DNA of 64,000 nucleotides from Neoarius graeffei (lineage: Eukaryota > Chordata > Actinopteri > Siluriformes > Ariidae): assembly GCF_027579695.1 (NCBI RefSeq), contig NC_083577.1, forward strand, positions 54,123,283 through 54,187,282, written 5' to 3'. The notes under the pieces were generated by a model, which saw only the letters and a program-made list of their open reading frames with translations, had not been told where the DNA came from and made no database searches. The translations under genes and the position numbers were made by a program. Positions within the stretch are counted from its first letter, which is position 1, and each line of letters opens with the position of its first letter. Below, piece by piece: positions 8,763 to 21,062 of this stretch.

Positions 8763-11700
8763 TACACTGGAAATTACATATTTACATAGAATAGCGGTTT
8801 CAGAGGTGGACAAATCATAAGCCCAGGTGCTTCTGATTTTGTATGGCATGTATTGGTGTACTAGTTTGATATACAATTTCTCCAAAATGGCATGTGGAAA
8901 TAACCTAGTAAGTCAACAAAAATGGGTCATTGTATTGTTTTCAATGGTATTTTTAAGTTCTGAAAGGTGACATGGTAGTAAATAGTTTCTTCCTTCAGTG
9001 TGATATTGTTTGACATAATGTTTAATATGGTAGTATGCAATTTTGGCCAAAGTTTTAGCTTGGGTTCTAATGAGGGGCCTCCAGCTCCAGACCTGCACCT
9101 CTAATGAGGTCTTTGTAGCATGAAAAATCACAGGACAAGGTGATCTATGTACACATACTAATCCCTGCACTCACTCACTCACTCACTCACTCACTCACTC
9201 ACCAGTTCAGGCTTTACAGCTTTGATGTGCTTTGCTTTTCATGTCTTCATGACTTCAATAACAGAGATACAGTCAGAACAAGGCGGGGCAGACTGGATGG
9301 GGGGGTTGTCTTTATGACACATTTTAATCATGCTAATTAACAGATAATGGGCTCAGTAATGAGCAGTAGGGGGCATGTCAGATTCATCTGATTAGCTACA
9401 GATTATCTGAGCATTGGAGCCCCATGGCAGCAGGCATGCTACACATAAAGAGGCCAATGGCACATTTCATATTTCAGAGCTCCATTCTTATATTCAGCCC
9501 AGAGTTCAGTTTTAGAGCTCATCATGACAGTGAGAAACAGTGGAATGCAGAGTGAGTCCAATGCTCACGTGGGACTGGGAAGTCCATTATGACTGCAGGC
9601 AGCCTGAATGAGTTACAGTTCCACCTCTGCAGGATATTAGCCTGTTATCAATTATCAATTAGACTGCACCATGATGTATTAAGCAGGTGGGTTTTTTTTT
9701 TCATTATTTCTAAAGGTCCTGCCAGTACATGTGGACCACATTGAATCTCCTATTACTTGTTCCAGTTCTACAAAATGTTTCTCTCACTCTGCCTTCCCCC
9801 TCCTCTATAAGAGAGTGCATATTGCAGAAGTGGAAAGACAACCCTGTGGTGATGATCATAGCATACACTTTGAAAGAAAGAAATAATCCTCTCTCTGCAG
9901 GTTTAAGATAACAGTCTCATAAAGAGTTCAAAATGACATCATGTGTGGACCTGTATTTGACTCTGTGTGGATGAAATGTAGTTCAAACATATTTATTATA
10001 AAGTGGGTAAATTTTATGGACTTATAGTAATACTAGTAGTAATAATACATTCCAGTAGTAATTATATGCCTATCCTTTTACAGTTTATTACATCCATCGT
10101 ACCCATAAGCTGGAAAAGTTGTGTGTCAATTATGTCGACATACTATGTACAAGGTCTTTAAAATATCAGACTTCTTGTTTTATACAACTTATAATTTTTA
10201 TGAGTACATTTTCTGAATGTTACAATGCTCGAGAGCCACATTCAACCACTAGTGGGCCACTAACCTTCACTGACACACATCTTTTTCTGTCTGCTGTGAA
10301 CCAAGTTGGCTCTACAAAAAGATCAATGTGTTCGTGTTTCAAAATCCAGATTGGTTGCCAGATGTGATTTCTGACAAGGTTATAAAAAAGTATATACTCC
10401 ATATATTATATCTGACATTTTAGTTCAGTCCTAGCCATTAATTGCAGTAATTTATTTTGGGAAAATCTTGGCAGTTTGACGTCGTAAGATCCCATTCTAC
10501 TAACTTAAGCATAGTGGTCACTAAAAACAGGGAAAGAAATAGCGCAGTCTCAATTCAACATGAACACCAATACAGTTGCATTTTGAAAAAGGAAAGAAAT
10601 GCATGTTGAAGATATTGATTAGTAAAGCTTCCTGTAAAAAAAAAAAAAAAAAGACCTATGGAGAGATGTGCTGATGTCAGTGTTGACATGGCATGGTCCC
10701 ATACCAGCTATGATGTCCGTCAGCAGTGAATGAGCGTAGGACATTACAGAGGTATTAATTGGCAGGCAACCCACGGACTTAGCTGCCTGCCACAGCAGCA
10801 CACCTGACAGTCCACAAACTCGTCTGTCTCTCAGTCATGTCCTTCCCATCTTGCTTCATTACTCATTGATTTACAAATCAATAACATCTTTCAGAAAGCT
10901 GGTTGCTTGAAATCAGATAAAAAAGAGAGAGAAATATGGAGGCTGTGGAGGTTAAAAGTGAGCAAAAACCTTTTAGTTACTGTTTAACTGATGCCAGGAA
11001 ACAGGATACATTTCCCAGTTAAGAGATGACACTGGGACACATACTGCCATTTGTCCTATACAGGAGAGTTGATTGAATTTCTCCACCACATCATTATTTT
11101 TATTAAAATGCATCTATACCATAAGGAAGCTACATTTGTTTGACTGTGAGATTATTAATGGTCTGTTCAGAAGCAGCTATTTTCTAAACCCAGAGGGATC
11201 TGTTGAGATTCTCATTAGGCTGGTCTTCATTGTCACCACTAAGAGAAAAAAAATGTTGAATTTGCCTGTGATAGTGAGGAGCAGAACAAAAAGCTCCCAT
11301 CCAGGTTCCAATCAGCAGCTCAGGAAGGAGCCGTGCAGGTCTTAATCAGTCAGTTCTTAATAGAGCCGCTCTTTAAAAGTATTATTAACCTCATCTGTCT
11401 AGATTAAGAACTAATAGCCCCTTTTCTGTGTATTGTCTTTGTAGCAGCTGGTAATGTACATATATATTAATCCACTCTCATCGGCAAGATTGTGTTGCAT
11501 GCTGAACAACGGTGCCCTTCACAAGCGAGGCAGACACAGGTTAGGAAGCCACTAATTAAATGTCAGACTTGACAGATTAAAATTATGAAATTTAAAATCG
11601 GCAAGTAGCTCTTTGTCATTGTCAAATTAAGAGGCTGGTGTGATGAGGAGCTGGAGATGGGACACTTTAATGGATTGAAAGGGAATGTGCTTTAGCAGTC

Positions 11701-12826
11701 CTGCTTATTGAGAAAAAAAGATTTTCCAGCTCCAAAGGTATTGAGCTGCATGTTCAATTCCTTGCTTAGCTCGACTGTGGCACAGGTGCCATTTGTATGC
11801 TGGCAAGCTTTTCCAGACCACACGATTTAGCACTTTTATTAATCCACACAAAAGCCTCAGCAAAGGCTCTTATACGACATCCAATCAAGGAAGTCATCAT
11901 TTTAATAGAGAATGACTGAAATATTGTATAAAGGTGATTTTTTAAAAATGATGTGTCAGGCTTATTTAGCTGTAGTCCAGTGAATAGATTATATAGCTGT
12001 TACAGATTGAATTATGTAATTTTTAGGAATCTTGACATTTGTTGGATGGTGAAACAGTTGCTTTCTTTTGATGCCTTTTTACAACCTTAAACTAAAATTA
12101 TTAAAAGTTTTTGGTTCCACCAAATATAGTCACTACCATAAATTCTTGACTGAACCTCTGAAACCAGACTAAATCTCAAGCCATATTATTCTGATGGACA
12201 CAGTAGCTCATTACAGAGGTCAGTCTATGAGAAAAGGCCTAATGAAGCTCTGGAGCAAAAGGAAGTAAAAAAAGACATTGCACAGAGTTTCCAAAAAAAA
12301 AAAAACTTCTGGTAAATAAGCAATGCTGGTTCAAAGGATTTGCTAACCCATATAAAACAAGATCTAGATGCATTTGAGTTTGCCTGAGTTGAAGATAAAA
12401 TAGTGAACAAACCAAATGCAGCTTTAGAGCAGAAATACTCAGTAAGGATCAAAAAACGACACAGACTCAAGGTGACAAGATCCAATTAAATTTAATTATG
12501 CCAGCTGCATATTCATTTTAACTGACGCTTTTTATTAAGGAGCCACATGAATTTAAAACAAGAAGCCAAAGATAAATTATATCAGTGTAATACAGTTAGA
12601 GTATGCGGAACCCAATGTTCTAATTTGTAGCAATTTGAGTTGGGGCAAGATGATACCAAAGAAGTTCAATAATGAGAAAGGGGGAAAAAAGTCAAAAATC
12701 AAAATGTTGTGAATGAGACAGTAAAGGTACTTATTGCCCTGGTCATTTATACCAAAGGGGATTAGATAGTTATCCCCATGAGATGATACACAATACTGCA
12801 GTTTAAATTGTATTGCTTTAGAAATG
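8763..12826. other. Intergenic, no gene seen
   Basis: Unique sequence with an (ACTC)n run at about 9172-9201. The part at 11340-11940 has the composition of a conserved noncoding element (listed separately). Nothing coding is recognisable, and the open frame near 12225-12485 (minus) shows no family features. Confidence 0.55.
11340..11940. promoter_or_regulatory. Candidate conserved noncoding element in the shox downstream region
   Basis: Non-repetitive, with several homeodomain-type sites (TTAATCAG, CTAATTAAAT, TTAATGGATTG) and E-box or GATA-like motifs, and no coding frame. Vertebrate SHOX is known to be controlled by enhancers tens to hundreds of kilobases downstream. Assignment as an enhancer is inference only. 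Confidence 0.3.
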
Positions 12827-12990
12827 GTGGTGTGGTGGTGCAGCAAATAGCATTGCAGCCTCCCTGCTCTAGGGTTCCTGGTTTAGTCCTGAGCTCATGT
12901 CAGTGTGGCGTTTTACTTGTTCTCTCCTTGCCTACATGGATTCCCTCATGGTTTTCTGGTTTCTTTCCACCTCCCAGAAGCATGCCAGTA
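12827..12990 (+). repeat. Old V-SINE, left half
   Basis: A degenerate tRNA-like head (GGTGGTGCAGCAAATAGCAT) and core (GAAGCATGCCAG). It is cut at 12991 by the large inverted-repeat element; its 3' half resumes at 17015. Confidence 0.65.
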
Positions 12991-13064
12991 TAGAGGCTTT
13001 GCACCATCACGTGACTCCACAGAGCATGACTACAACGCTTGTAGTGCTTCATTCTGACAATTTA

Positions 13065-14703
13065 CAGCGGTGCTTGAAAGTTTGTGGACCCTTTAGAATT
13101 TTCTATATTTCTGCATAAATATGACCTAAAACATCATCAGATTTTCACACAAGTCCTAAAAGTAGATAAAGAGAACCCAGTTAAACAAATGAGACAAAAA
13201 TATTATACTTGGTCATTTATTTATTGAGGGAAATGATCCAATATTACATATCTGTGAGTGGCAAAAGTATGTGAACCTTTGCTTTCAGTATCTGGTGTGA
13301 CCCCCTTGTGCAGCAATAACTGCAACTAAACATTTCCAGTAACTGTTGATCAGTCCTGCACACCGGCCTGGATGAATTTTAGCCCATTTCTCTGTACAGA
13401 ACAGCTTCAACTCTGGGATGTTGATGGGTTTCCTCACATGAACTGCTCGCTTCAGGTCCTTCCACAACATTTCCATTGGATTAAGGTCAGGACTTTGACT
13501 TGGCCATTCCAAAACATTAACTTTATTCTTCTTTAACCATTCTTTGGTAGAACAACTTGTGTGCTTAGGGTCATTGTCTTGCTGCATGACCCACCTTCTT
13601 TTGAGATTCAGTTCATGGACAGATGTCCTGACACTTTCCTTTAGAATTCACTGGTATAATTCAGAATACATTGTTCCATCAATGATGGCAAGCCGTCCTG
13701 GCCCAGATGCAGCAAAACAGGCCCAAACTATCTGGCCCAGATGCAGCAAAACAGGCCCAAACCATGATACTACCACCACCATGTTTCACAGATAGGATAA
13801 GGTTCTTCTGCTGGAATGCAGTGTTTTCCTTTCTCCAAACATAACGCTTCTCATTTAAACCAAAAAGTTCTATTTTGGTCTCATCCATCCACAAAACATT
13901 TTTCCAATAGCCTTCTGGCTTCTCCACATGATCTTTAGCAAACTGCAGATGAGCAGCAATTTTCTTTTTGGAGAGCAGTGGCTTTCTCCTTGCAACCCTG
14001 CCATGCACACCATTGTTGTTCAGTGTTCTCCTGATGGTGGACTCATGAACATTAACATTAGCCAATGTGAGAGAGGTCTTCAGTTGCTTAGAAGTTACCC
14101 TGGGGTCCTTTGTGACCTCGCTGACTATTACACACCTTGCTCTTGGAGTGATCTTTGTTGATCAACCACTCCTGGGGAGGGTAGAATTTGAATTTCCTTC
14201 ATTTATACACAATCTGTCTGACTGTGGATTGGTGGAGTCCAAACTCTTTAGAGATGGTTTTGTAACCTTTTCCAACCTGATGAGCATCAACAACGCTTTT
14301 TCTGAGGTCCTCAGAAATCTCTTTTGTTTGTGCCATGATACACTTCCACAAACATGTGTTGTGAAGATCAGACCATGATAGATCCCTGTTCTTTAAATAA
14401 AACAGGGTGCCCACTCACACCTGATTGTCATCCCACTGATTGAAAACATCTGACTCTAATTTCACCTTCAAATTAACTGCTAATCCTAGAGGTTCACATA
14501 CTTTTGCCACTCACAGATATGTAATATTGGATAATTTTCCTCAATAAATAAATGACCAAGTATAATATTTGTGTCTCATTTGTTTAACTGGGTTCTCTTT
14601 ATCTACTTTTAGGACTTGTGTGAAAATCTGATGATGTTTTAGGTCATATTTATGCAGAAATATAGAAAATTCTAAAGGGTCCACAAACTTTCAAGCACCA
14701 TTG
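13065..14703 (-). mobile_element. Tc1-like element, full length (1639 bp)
   Basis: Near-perfect inverted repeats of about 210 bp (13065-13279 and 14491-14703) end in CAGCGGTGCTTGAAAG and CTTTCAAGCACCATTG. A TA dinucleotide sits on both sides (13063-13064 and 14704-14705). The transposase is broken. Confidence 0.93.
13285..14414 (-). pseudogene. Tc1 transposase, frameshifted
   Basis: Three pieces in different frames. The N-terminal HTH piece (14414-14199) starts its Tc1-like part at MAQTKEISEDLRKSVVDAHQ. The middle piece (14065-13679) holds the first catalytic Asp in WMDETKIELFG. The C-terminal piece (13587-13285) has the second Asp in QQDNDPKHTS and Glu in SPDLNPME, in DD34E spacing. A 34-bp tandem duplication at 13698-13765 breaks the frame near the SGPD region, and sequence is missing between the N-terminal and middle pieces. 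The full-length family is about 340 residues. Confidence 0.88.
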
Positions 14704-14951
14704 TAGTTGTTATTGATCAGTATGGGAAGGTTTTGCTGCATTTTTTGATGTGCAAATCATTTTGAATGAAACAAAGACATCAGATTTTTTAATTTACCAA
14801 AAGTAATTCATCATCAAGGAAAAACTAGAGAGATTTCTATGTGTAGAAGGGAAAATGGGGGAGAAAAACATTCAGCGGGACTCAATGTCGAACGGAGAGG
14901 TCAAAAGCCCTATGGTATGCTCACTTCATTTCCACAAAGGTAAGAATTCAA

Positions 14952-14987
<36 letters not shown>

Positions 14988-14990
14988 TTC
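14952..14990. repeat. (AAT)n microsatellite
   Basis: About 13 AAT units in the left arm of the large inverted-repeat element; the right arm has a T-rich tract instead. Confidence 0.9.
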
Positions 14991-15347
14991 ACAACTACAG
15001 CAAGATACTCGTTCTTATACAGTGAAGTGAACATGAGCAACACAGCAGCTCTGCACAGCCTAATCTTCACCAAGACTTAAAGTGCATTTACATTCGGGGA
15101 TCCTTTGGAGCATGTTGTGCATGCGCTTGGGACCCAGTCATTAAGGGAAATACCTGATGATGATTTGAGCCTAATCAGCACACTGTTTTCACAGAGTCTT
15201 TGTGAAGTATTCTGTCAGTTATGCAGCGGTAGATGGGTCTGAGTGCAGGAAGAGTGGTTTATTAGCAGGTGTGATATTTACAAAAACAAAACACAAGCGA
15301 AACCAAAAGCGCAGTAATAAACATGGCTACAAACAAATGTGACAGTC

Positions 15348-15615
15348 AGTGCATTTACATGCACATCCAAATCGAGCTACTGTCAGTAATCGAGCTAAGG
15401 GTCCCAGCAGGGGTGCCAGAGAAATCCAATCCTACATGCACACAAGGAAATCGAGCTATTGTGTGAGGTGCATTGTGCACCCGAGCCACAGGTGGCACTA
15501 CATGCCCCATCGTGTTGGTACACTTCCAGTTGTCATCATGAAGAAGAGCTATTCAAGAGTATAAACAAAGTTATCAGTTCCGTGTTCACAAGAAGAACGA
15601 TGACAAGGACAGCAA

Positions 15616-15688
<73 letters not shown>

Positions 15689-16043
15689 CTCCTTAAGCTG
15701 AATGAGCATGAACTCTATCTCCTCATTGCTCCAGAAGTGCACGTTTCTACTACTGTTGTCATGCCGACCGAGGCTGTTGTGTTTCCCGCTTGTGGTCTCG
15801 TCACTCGTCACTTCCGGAAGGGGCAGTGCTGAAGTAAGTAGCTCGACTACGTAGCTCGATAGGGTTTACATGCACTAAGTAGCTCGGCTACAATCGCATA
15901 ATCTAGGTCGCATAGCTCGATTACGAGAAATCCAGTTCGGTTTGATTTCAGCCGAGCTAAGGTGTTTCCATGGCATTTAGAACTTCGATTTCAGTCGAGC
16001 TACAGCAGAAATTCGATTTTCTCTATGTGCATGTAAATGCACT
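15348..16043. mobile_element. MITE with AGTGCATTTACATGCACAT ends
   Basis: The inverted ends AGTGCATTTACATGCACAT (15348) and its complement (ending 16043) enclose repeated TCGAGCTA/TAGCTCGA motifs in both orientations and a long (AT)n tract. It sits at the centre of the large inverted-repeat element. It has no coding capacity. The superfamily is unknown. Confidence 0.65.
15621..15684. repeat. (AT)n microsatellite
   Basis: About 32 AT units inside the MITE. Confidence 0.95.
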
Positions 16044-16274
16044 TAGTGACAATACTTCACAAAGTCTCTGTGTCCTTATTTGCATGTGCTGATTGCGCTC
16101 AAATCAACATCAGGTGTTTCCCATAATGACTGGGTCCCAAGCGTGCACATAACACGCTCCAAAAGATCCCCAAATGTAAAAGCACTTTAAGTCTCGGTGA
16201 AGGTTAGGCTGTGCTGAGCCGCTGTGTTGCTCGTGTTCACTTCACTGAATAAGAATGAGCACCTTACTGTAGTT

Positions 16275-16645
16275 CTCATCTCATCTCATCTCATCTCATT
16301 ATCTCTAGCCGCTTTATCCTGTTCTACAGGGTCGCAGGCAAGCTGGAGCCTATCCCAGCTGACTACAGGCGAAAGGCGGGGTACACCCTGGACAAATCGC
16401 CAGGTCATCACAGGGCTGACACACAGACAACCATTCACACCTACGGTCAATTTAGAGTCACCAGTTAACCTAACCTGCATGTCTTCGGACTGTGGGGGAA
16501 ACCGGAGCACCCGGAGGAAACCCACGCGGACACGGGGAGAACATGCAAACTCCACACAGCAAGGCCCTCGCCAGCCACGGGGCTCGAACCCGGACCTTCT
16601 TGCTGTGAGGCGACAGCACTAACCACTACACCACCGTGCCGCCCC
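16275..16645 (-). repeat. V-SINE, young copy in the right arm
   Basis: Minus-strand copy with an ATGAG tail. It is flanked by the 13-bp duplication CCTTACTGTAGTT (16262-16274 and 16646-16658), which splits the arm of the large inverted-repeat element. Confidence 0.93.
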
Positions 16646-17014
16646 CCTTACTGTAGTTGTGAAATATATTTTTTTTAAATTCTTACCTTAGTGGAAATGA
16701 AGTGAGCATACCATAGGGGGTTTTGACCTTTCCGTTTGACAAGAGTCCTGCTGAAAGTTTTTTTCCCCCATTTTCTCTTCTACGTTTAGAAATTTCTCTA
16801 TTTTTTCCCCTGATGAGGAATTACTTTTGGTAAATTAAAAAATCTGATGTCTTTGTTTCGTTCAAAACGATTTGCATATCCAAAGAAGCAGCAAAACCTT
16901 CCCATACTGATCAATAACAACTAATTCATCTGAATGAAGCACTACAAGCGTACCCCCTGTCATAACGGCGTAGTTACCATTGCTATGGGGTCATGTGACA
17001 GTGCAAAGCCTCTA

Positions 17015-17185
17015 TTGGATTGGCTATTCTAATTCCCCCTTTGGTGTGAAGGAGTGTATGAAAATGTGCAAGTGTATGGTGCCCTGAAATGGTGTACTCC
17101 CACCTTTTGTCCAGTGTTCCTGTGGCTGGCTCCAGATCCACCATTACCCTACCCAGGACAAAGCAGTTACAGAAGACAAATGAAT
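17015..17185 (+). repeat. Old V-SINE, right half
   Basis: This continues the SINE interrupted at 12990: GGTGTGAAGGAGTGTATG, then a degenerate 3' half (GGCTGGCTCCAGATCCACC, CCAGGACAAAGCAGTTACAG) and a TGAAT tail. Confidence 0.6.
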
Positions 17186-17189
17186 AATT

Positions 17190-18387
17190 GAATGAATGCT
17201 TTATTATTTGTCTGCTTATTCAAGTGATGTTTCATATTAAAAAGTGTCAAAAGTTTTAGGCAACAGTAAATAAATATCTTATCTCAGAACTTCTCCAATG
17301 TACTGTTTTCTTGGTACAGTGTTACTTTACAGAAGATGCCAAAAATGTGTGAAACAATTGAGGCATCAGTCACAGGGGGAAAATGAGCTGGAATTGAGCT
17401 TTCTTTGCATCTAAACAAAATAAACCCTACTGGATTGTCTTTTGAGGTTCACTGCAACCTGTTTCAAGCCCCTCAATCATGTATTCTTAACTGTCTTCAT
17501 TTAATCCAAATGTGACATGACACAAGTGTTAGACTCTGGTGTGCGAGATCGCTTTGTTGAGGTGAGTGAGTGGCACAGTAACTGGTTAGCCTCAGGTGCT
17601 ATGCTTCATACAGGTACCTAGTGTGTCTTACACATAAGGGATGGTTAACGACTTGCCCTGTGGTGCTGTGCTGTGTTCTCAAAGTGCACTCATCATTTGT
17701 TTTCTGCCACAATGACATGGAAGGAAAATGGCTGTCTGCTAAAGATGTCACTAAGGAAGTGTGAAAGTACGTACAGTCCAGTGCAGTCTACAAGATTCTT
17801 TTGCATGTATCTGCTTTGACTTGTATGATTACATTAACTCATGTCACAGAGATGTAAATTGGTAAGAGCGCTGAAATATTAATAATATTCCAGTTAGGTT
17901 CTGTCTGGACTTATATTGTGTTCAGATCACAATATTTTATACCCAAGAGACCAAATTGCCTCATAGAGGTACTCCAACAAATGAACACATTTGCATGAAT
18001 TTTACATACCCTGCAATGCAGGAAATTATTCCAGGATACGTGAAGCTGTACACCTAGCATAATGTATTATTGGTCACTATGAATTTTTAGAGGCTGGTTA
18101 AAATGTGCTTCCTTTGGAGTTTATTTGCCTGTTGAACAGAAGCTATGAAGCTGTTTGATTCTGAAAACACTTCATAATAAACTTCTTTAGTGCTTGCTCT
18201 GATTTTCTATGTAAACCAAGTCAAAGTAAATGCAATAATTATAGCTTGCATTAACACCTTGATTACAAAAAAAGCATGCAAAAAAAAACTGATGTTGAAT
18301 ATAAATATTTTTGGAGGAATAATACAGTAATATAATTCTAATTGCTTCACAGTGCTAAAGCTTTTTGGTATTAAATGTTATTAAATA
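17190..18387. other. Intergenic, no gene seen
   Basis: Unique sequence of ordinary composition. No repeat or coding frame recognised. Confidence 0.55.
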
Positions 18388-18748
18388 GGGCGGCACGGTG
18401 GTGTGGTGGTTAGCACTGTCGCCTGGGTTCGAGCCCAGTGGCCAACGAAGGGCTTTCTGTGTGGAGTTTGCATGTTCTCCCCGTGTCTGCGTGGGTTTCC
18501 TCCAGGTGCTCTGGTTTCCCTCACAGTCCAAAGACATGCAGGTTAGACTAATTGGTGACTCTAAATTGACTGTAGGTGTGAATGTGAGTGTGAATGGTTG
18601 TCTGTGTCTATGTGTCAGCCCTGTGATGACCTGGCGACTTGTCCAGGGTGTACCCCGCCTTTCGCCCGTAGTCAGCTGGGATAGGCTCCAGCTTGCCTGC
18701 GACCCTGTAGAAGGATAAAGCGGCTAGAGATAATGAGATGAGATGAGA
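18388..18748 (+). repeat. V-SINE with a head deletion
   Basis: ATGAG-tail subfamily. About 20 bp between GTCGCCT and GGGTTCGAGCCC are missing, so the A-to-B box spacing is shortened. That would probably impair RNA polymerase III transcription of this copy. Confidence 0.85.
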
Positions 18749-18750
18749 AA

Positions 18751-19141
18751 TTGACCATAGGTGTGAATGGTTGTTTGTCTCTATGTGTTAGCCCAGCGAT
18801 GACCTGGGCGACTTGTCCAGGGTGTACCACGCCTCTCGTCCATAGTCAGTTGGGATAGGCTCCAGCTTGCCTGCTACCCTGCACAGGATAAGTGGCTACA
18901 GATGATGGATAGAAGGATGTTATTAAATGGTGATATTAAATTTGTACACATAAATGTGACTATGGAAAAATTATGTGAAATTTAAAAAGTGAAATGTGTT
19001 AGGGTGTGTTTGATATCCTCCCATCTGTGCAGAGAACTACAGTATTCATATTTACTTCAGGGGACACACAGGTCACTGGTGACACCAGTGTGGCTTTTAT
19101 TTACTGTGAGTTCAGAACAACACACATACAGCACACTCTTA
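18751..19141 (+). repeat. 391-bp direct repeat, copy 1
   Basis: It consists of the 3' half of a V-SINE (18751-18915) plus about 225 bp of unique sequence ending GCACACTCTTA. Copy 2 at 20517-20907 has exactly the same length. I count about six differences, all in the SINE part. Confidence 0.9.
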
Positions 19142-19808
19142 GGCCCTGTCCACACGGCAACGGATTCAGGTGACTCCGATACAATTGCTTATCGTTTAGG
19201 CCTGGCGTCCACACGGCACCGGCATTTTGGGTGCCCAAAACGCAATCTTTTTGAGAACGGGTTCCAGAGTGGAAAGATCTGGCAACGTTGCCATTGTGAA
19301 GTCGTCTGGATGAGTAGAACGGATTTGTTTACGATGACGTCACAACCACATGACTGCCGCCTTCCGCGTAGAATCATACGTCATCCTCGCCGCCATATTG
19401 GATAGGTCAAAGCGGAGAATAAAGATTAGCTGCGTTTAACTGTACCAACTGTACCAACTGTCCAAACGAGATCACATGGGATTACCTTTCACAGGTGAGA
19501 CTGGAAAAATACTTTTCATTGTATTTGGTCATTATAATGTAATTTTACGAACAGATTTTCCTGACTTTGTGGCTAATATGAAGTCTCGCGCATAATAGTT
19601 TATGCGCATGCGTCCTTACTTCTTCTATTGTTCTGGTGTTTCCGAAGGGACCGTCTTACAGTGCCCCTAGAGGTGTGGCATGTGTATTGCATCGTTTTCA
19701 GCAAGCGTTGCGTTACCATATGGACCTGATATTTTACTGATCGTTGCCCATTTGGACGCGATATATTTTTAAATAACATCTCGTTGCCGTTGTCGTGTGG
19801 ATGTAGCC
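19142..19808. mobile_element. MITE 1 (GGCCCTGTCCACACGG ends)
   Basis: The inverted ends GGCCCTGTCCACACGGCAAC and GGCTACATCCACACGACAAC (complement of the right end) enclose GC-rich sequence without a coding frame. The flanks are TTA on the left and TAA on the right. Ends and target resemble PIF/Harbinger-type nonautonomous elements, but the assignment is uncertain. Confidence 0.65.
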
Positions 19809-19811
19809 TAA

Positions 19812-20512
19812 GGCCAAGTTTACATTAGACCGTATCTGTCTCGTTTTCTTCGCGGATGCACTGTCTGTTTACATTAAACTGCCTGGAAACGCCGGGAAAC
19901 GGGAATCCACCAGGGTCCACGTATTCAATCCAGATCGTGTCAGCTCCGGTGCTGTGTAAACATTGAGAATACGCGGATACGCTGTGCTGAGCTCTAGCTG
20001 GTGTCATCATTGGACAACGTCACTGTGACATCCACCTTCCTGATTCGCTGGCGTTGGTCATGTGACGCGACTGCTGAAAAACGGCGCGGACTTCCGCCTT
20101 GTATCACCTTTCATTAAAGAGTATAAAAGTATGAAAATACTGCAAATACTGATGCAAATACTGCCCATTGTGTAGTTATGATTGTCTTTAGGCTTGCCAT
20201 CCTTCCACTTGCAAGTGGTAAGTGATATGCACTGAGATCACACACACAGCGGCTCAGTCCCGAATCACAGCTTGTGCACTTCACTCGCGTGCTCTGTGAG
20301 CTGTGCAGGGCCGGAGTGCGCACCCTCCAGAGGGCACTCGCTGTTCAGGGCGGAGTGATTTGGAGCGCAGGATGCCTGCGGAGCCGAGCGTATCCGTGTA
20401 TTGGTGTTGCTGTGTGCACGCAAATCGTGTATTGGTGTTGCTGTGTGCACACTAATCGTTTTAAAAACGTTAATCTGATGATCCGCTGATATGGTCTAAT
20501 GTAAACATGGGC
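19812..20512. mobile_element. MITE 2 (TTTACATTAGACC ends)
   Basis: The ends GGCCAAGTTTACATTAGACC and GCCCATGTTTACATTAGACC (complement) form an inverted repeat of about 24 bp. A TAA lies on each side (19809-19811 and 20513-20515), matching the 3-bp TWA target of PIF/Harbinger. It inserted directly against MITE 1. No transposase. Confidence 0.75.
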
Positions 20513-20516
20513 TAAG

Positions 20517-20907
20517 TTGACTGTAGGTGTGAATGGTTGTTTGTCTCTATGTGTTAGCCCTGCGATGACCTGGGCGACTTGTCCAGGGTGTACCACGCCT
20601 CTCATCCATAGTCAGTTGGGATAGGCTCCAGCTTGCCTGCGACCCTGCACAGGATAAGTGGCTACAGATGATGGATAGATGGATGTTATTAAATGGTGAT
20701 ATTAAATTTGTACACATAAATGTGACTATGGAAAAATTATGTGAAATTTAAAAAGTGAAATGTGTTAGGGTGTGTTTGATATCCTCCCATCTGTGCAGAG
20801 AACTACAGTATTCATATTTACTTCAGGGGACACACAGGTCACTGGTGACACCAGTGTGGCTTTTATTTACTGTGAGTTCAGAACAACACACATACAGCAC
20901 ACTCTTA
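20517..20907 (+). repeat. 391-bp direct repeat, copy 2
   Basis: Near-identical to 18751-19141 at a distance of 1766 bp. The last 220 bp appear identical, so the duplication is recent. Confidence 0.9.
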
Positions 20908-21031
20908 ATTGATGCATGCAAAACGTGCTCCAAATTAGCAGTGTGATGGATCTATTGATGGACCATTCAGGCCTGTCTACTCATCTGTGGCAGACTCAGT
21001 TACTTCCCTCCCCTTTTTCCTCCCTGCTGAT

Positions 21032-21062
<31 letters not shown>

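Larger units (their letters stand above)
12991..17014. mobile_element. DNA element with very long inverted repeats, host to other insertions
   Basis: The ends read TAGAGGCTTTGCAC and, inverted, GTGCAAAGCCTCTA. The left arm (12991-13064 continuing at 14706-15220) is a diverged inverted copy of the right arm (17014 back to about 16047). Examples are the AAAACCTTCCCATACTGATC block, the GGACCCAGTCATTA block and TTTGTGAAGTATT. It inserted into an old SINE and was later hit by a Tc1, a MITE and a SINE. No transposase is recognisable. The TA at each end suggests a TA target. Confidence 0.7.

Noticed and set aside
12225-12485. Possible processed pseudogene (Lys- and Glu-rich plus-strand reading)
   Set aside because: Multiple stops, no recognisable parent protein, no poly-A tail or duplications.
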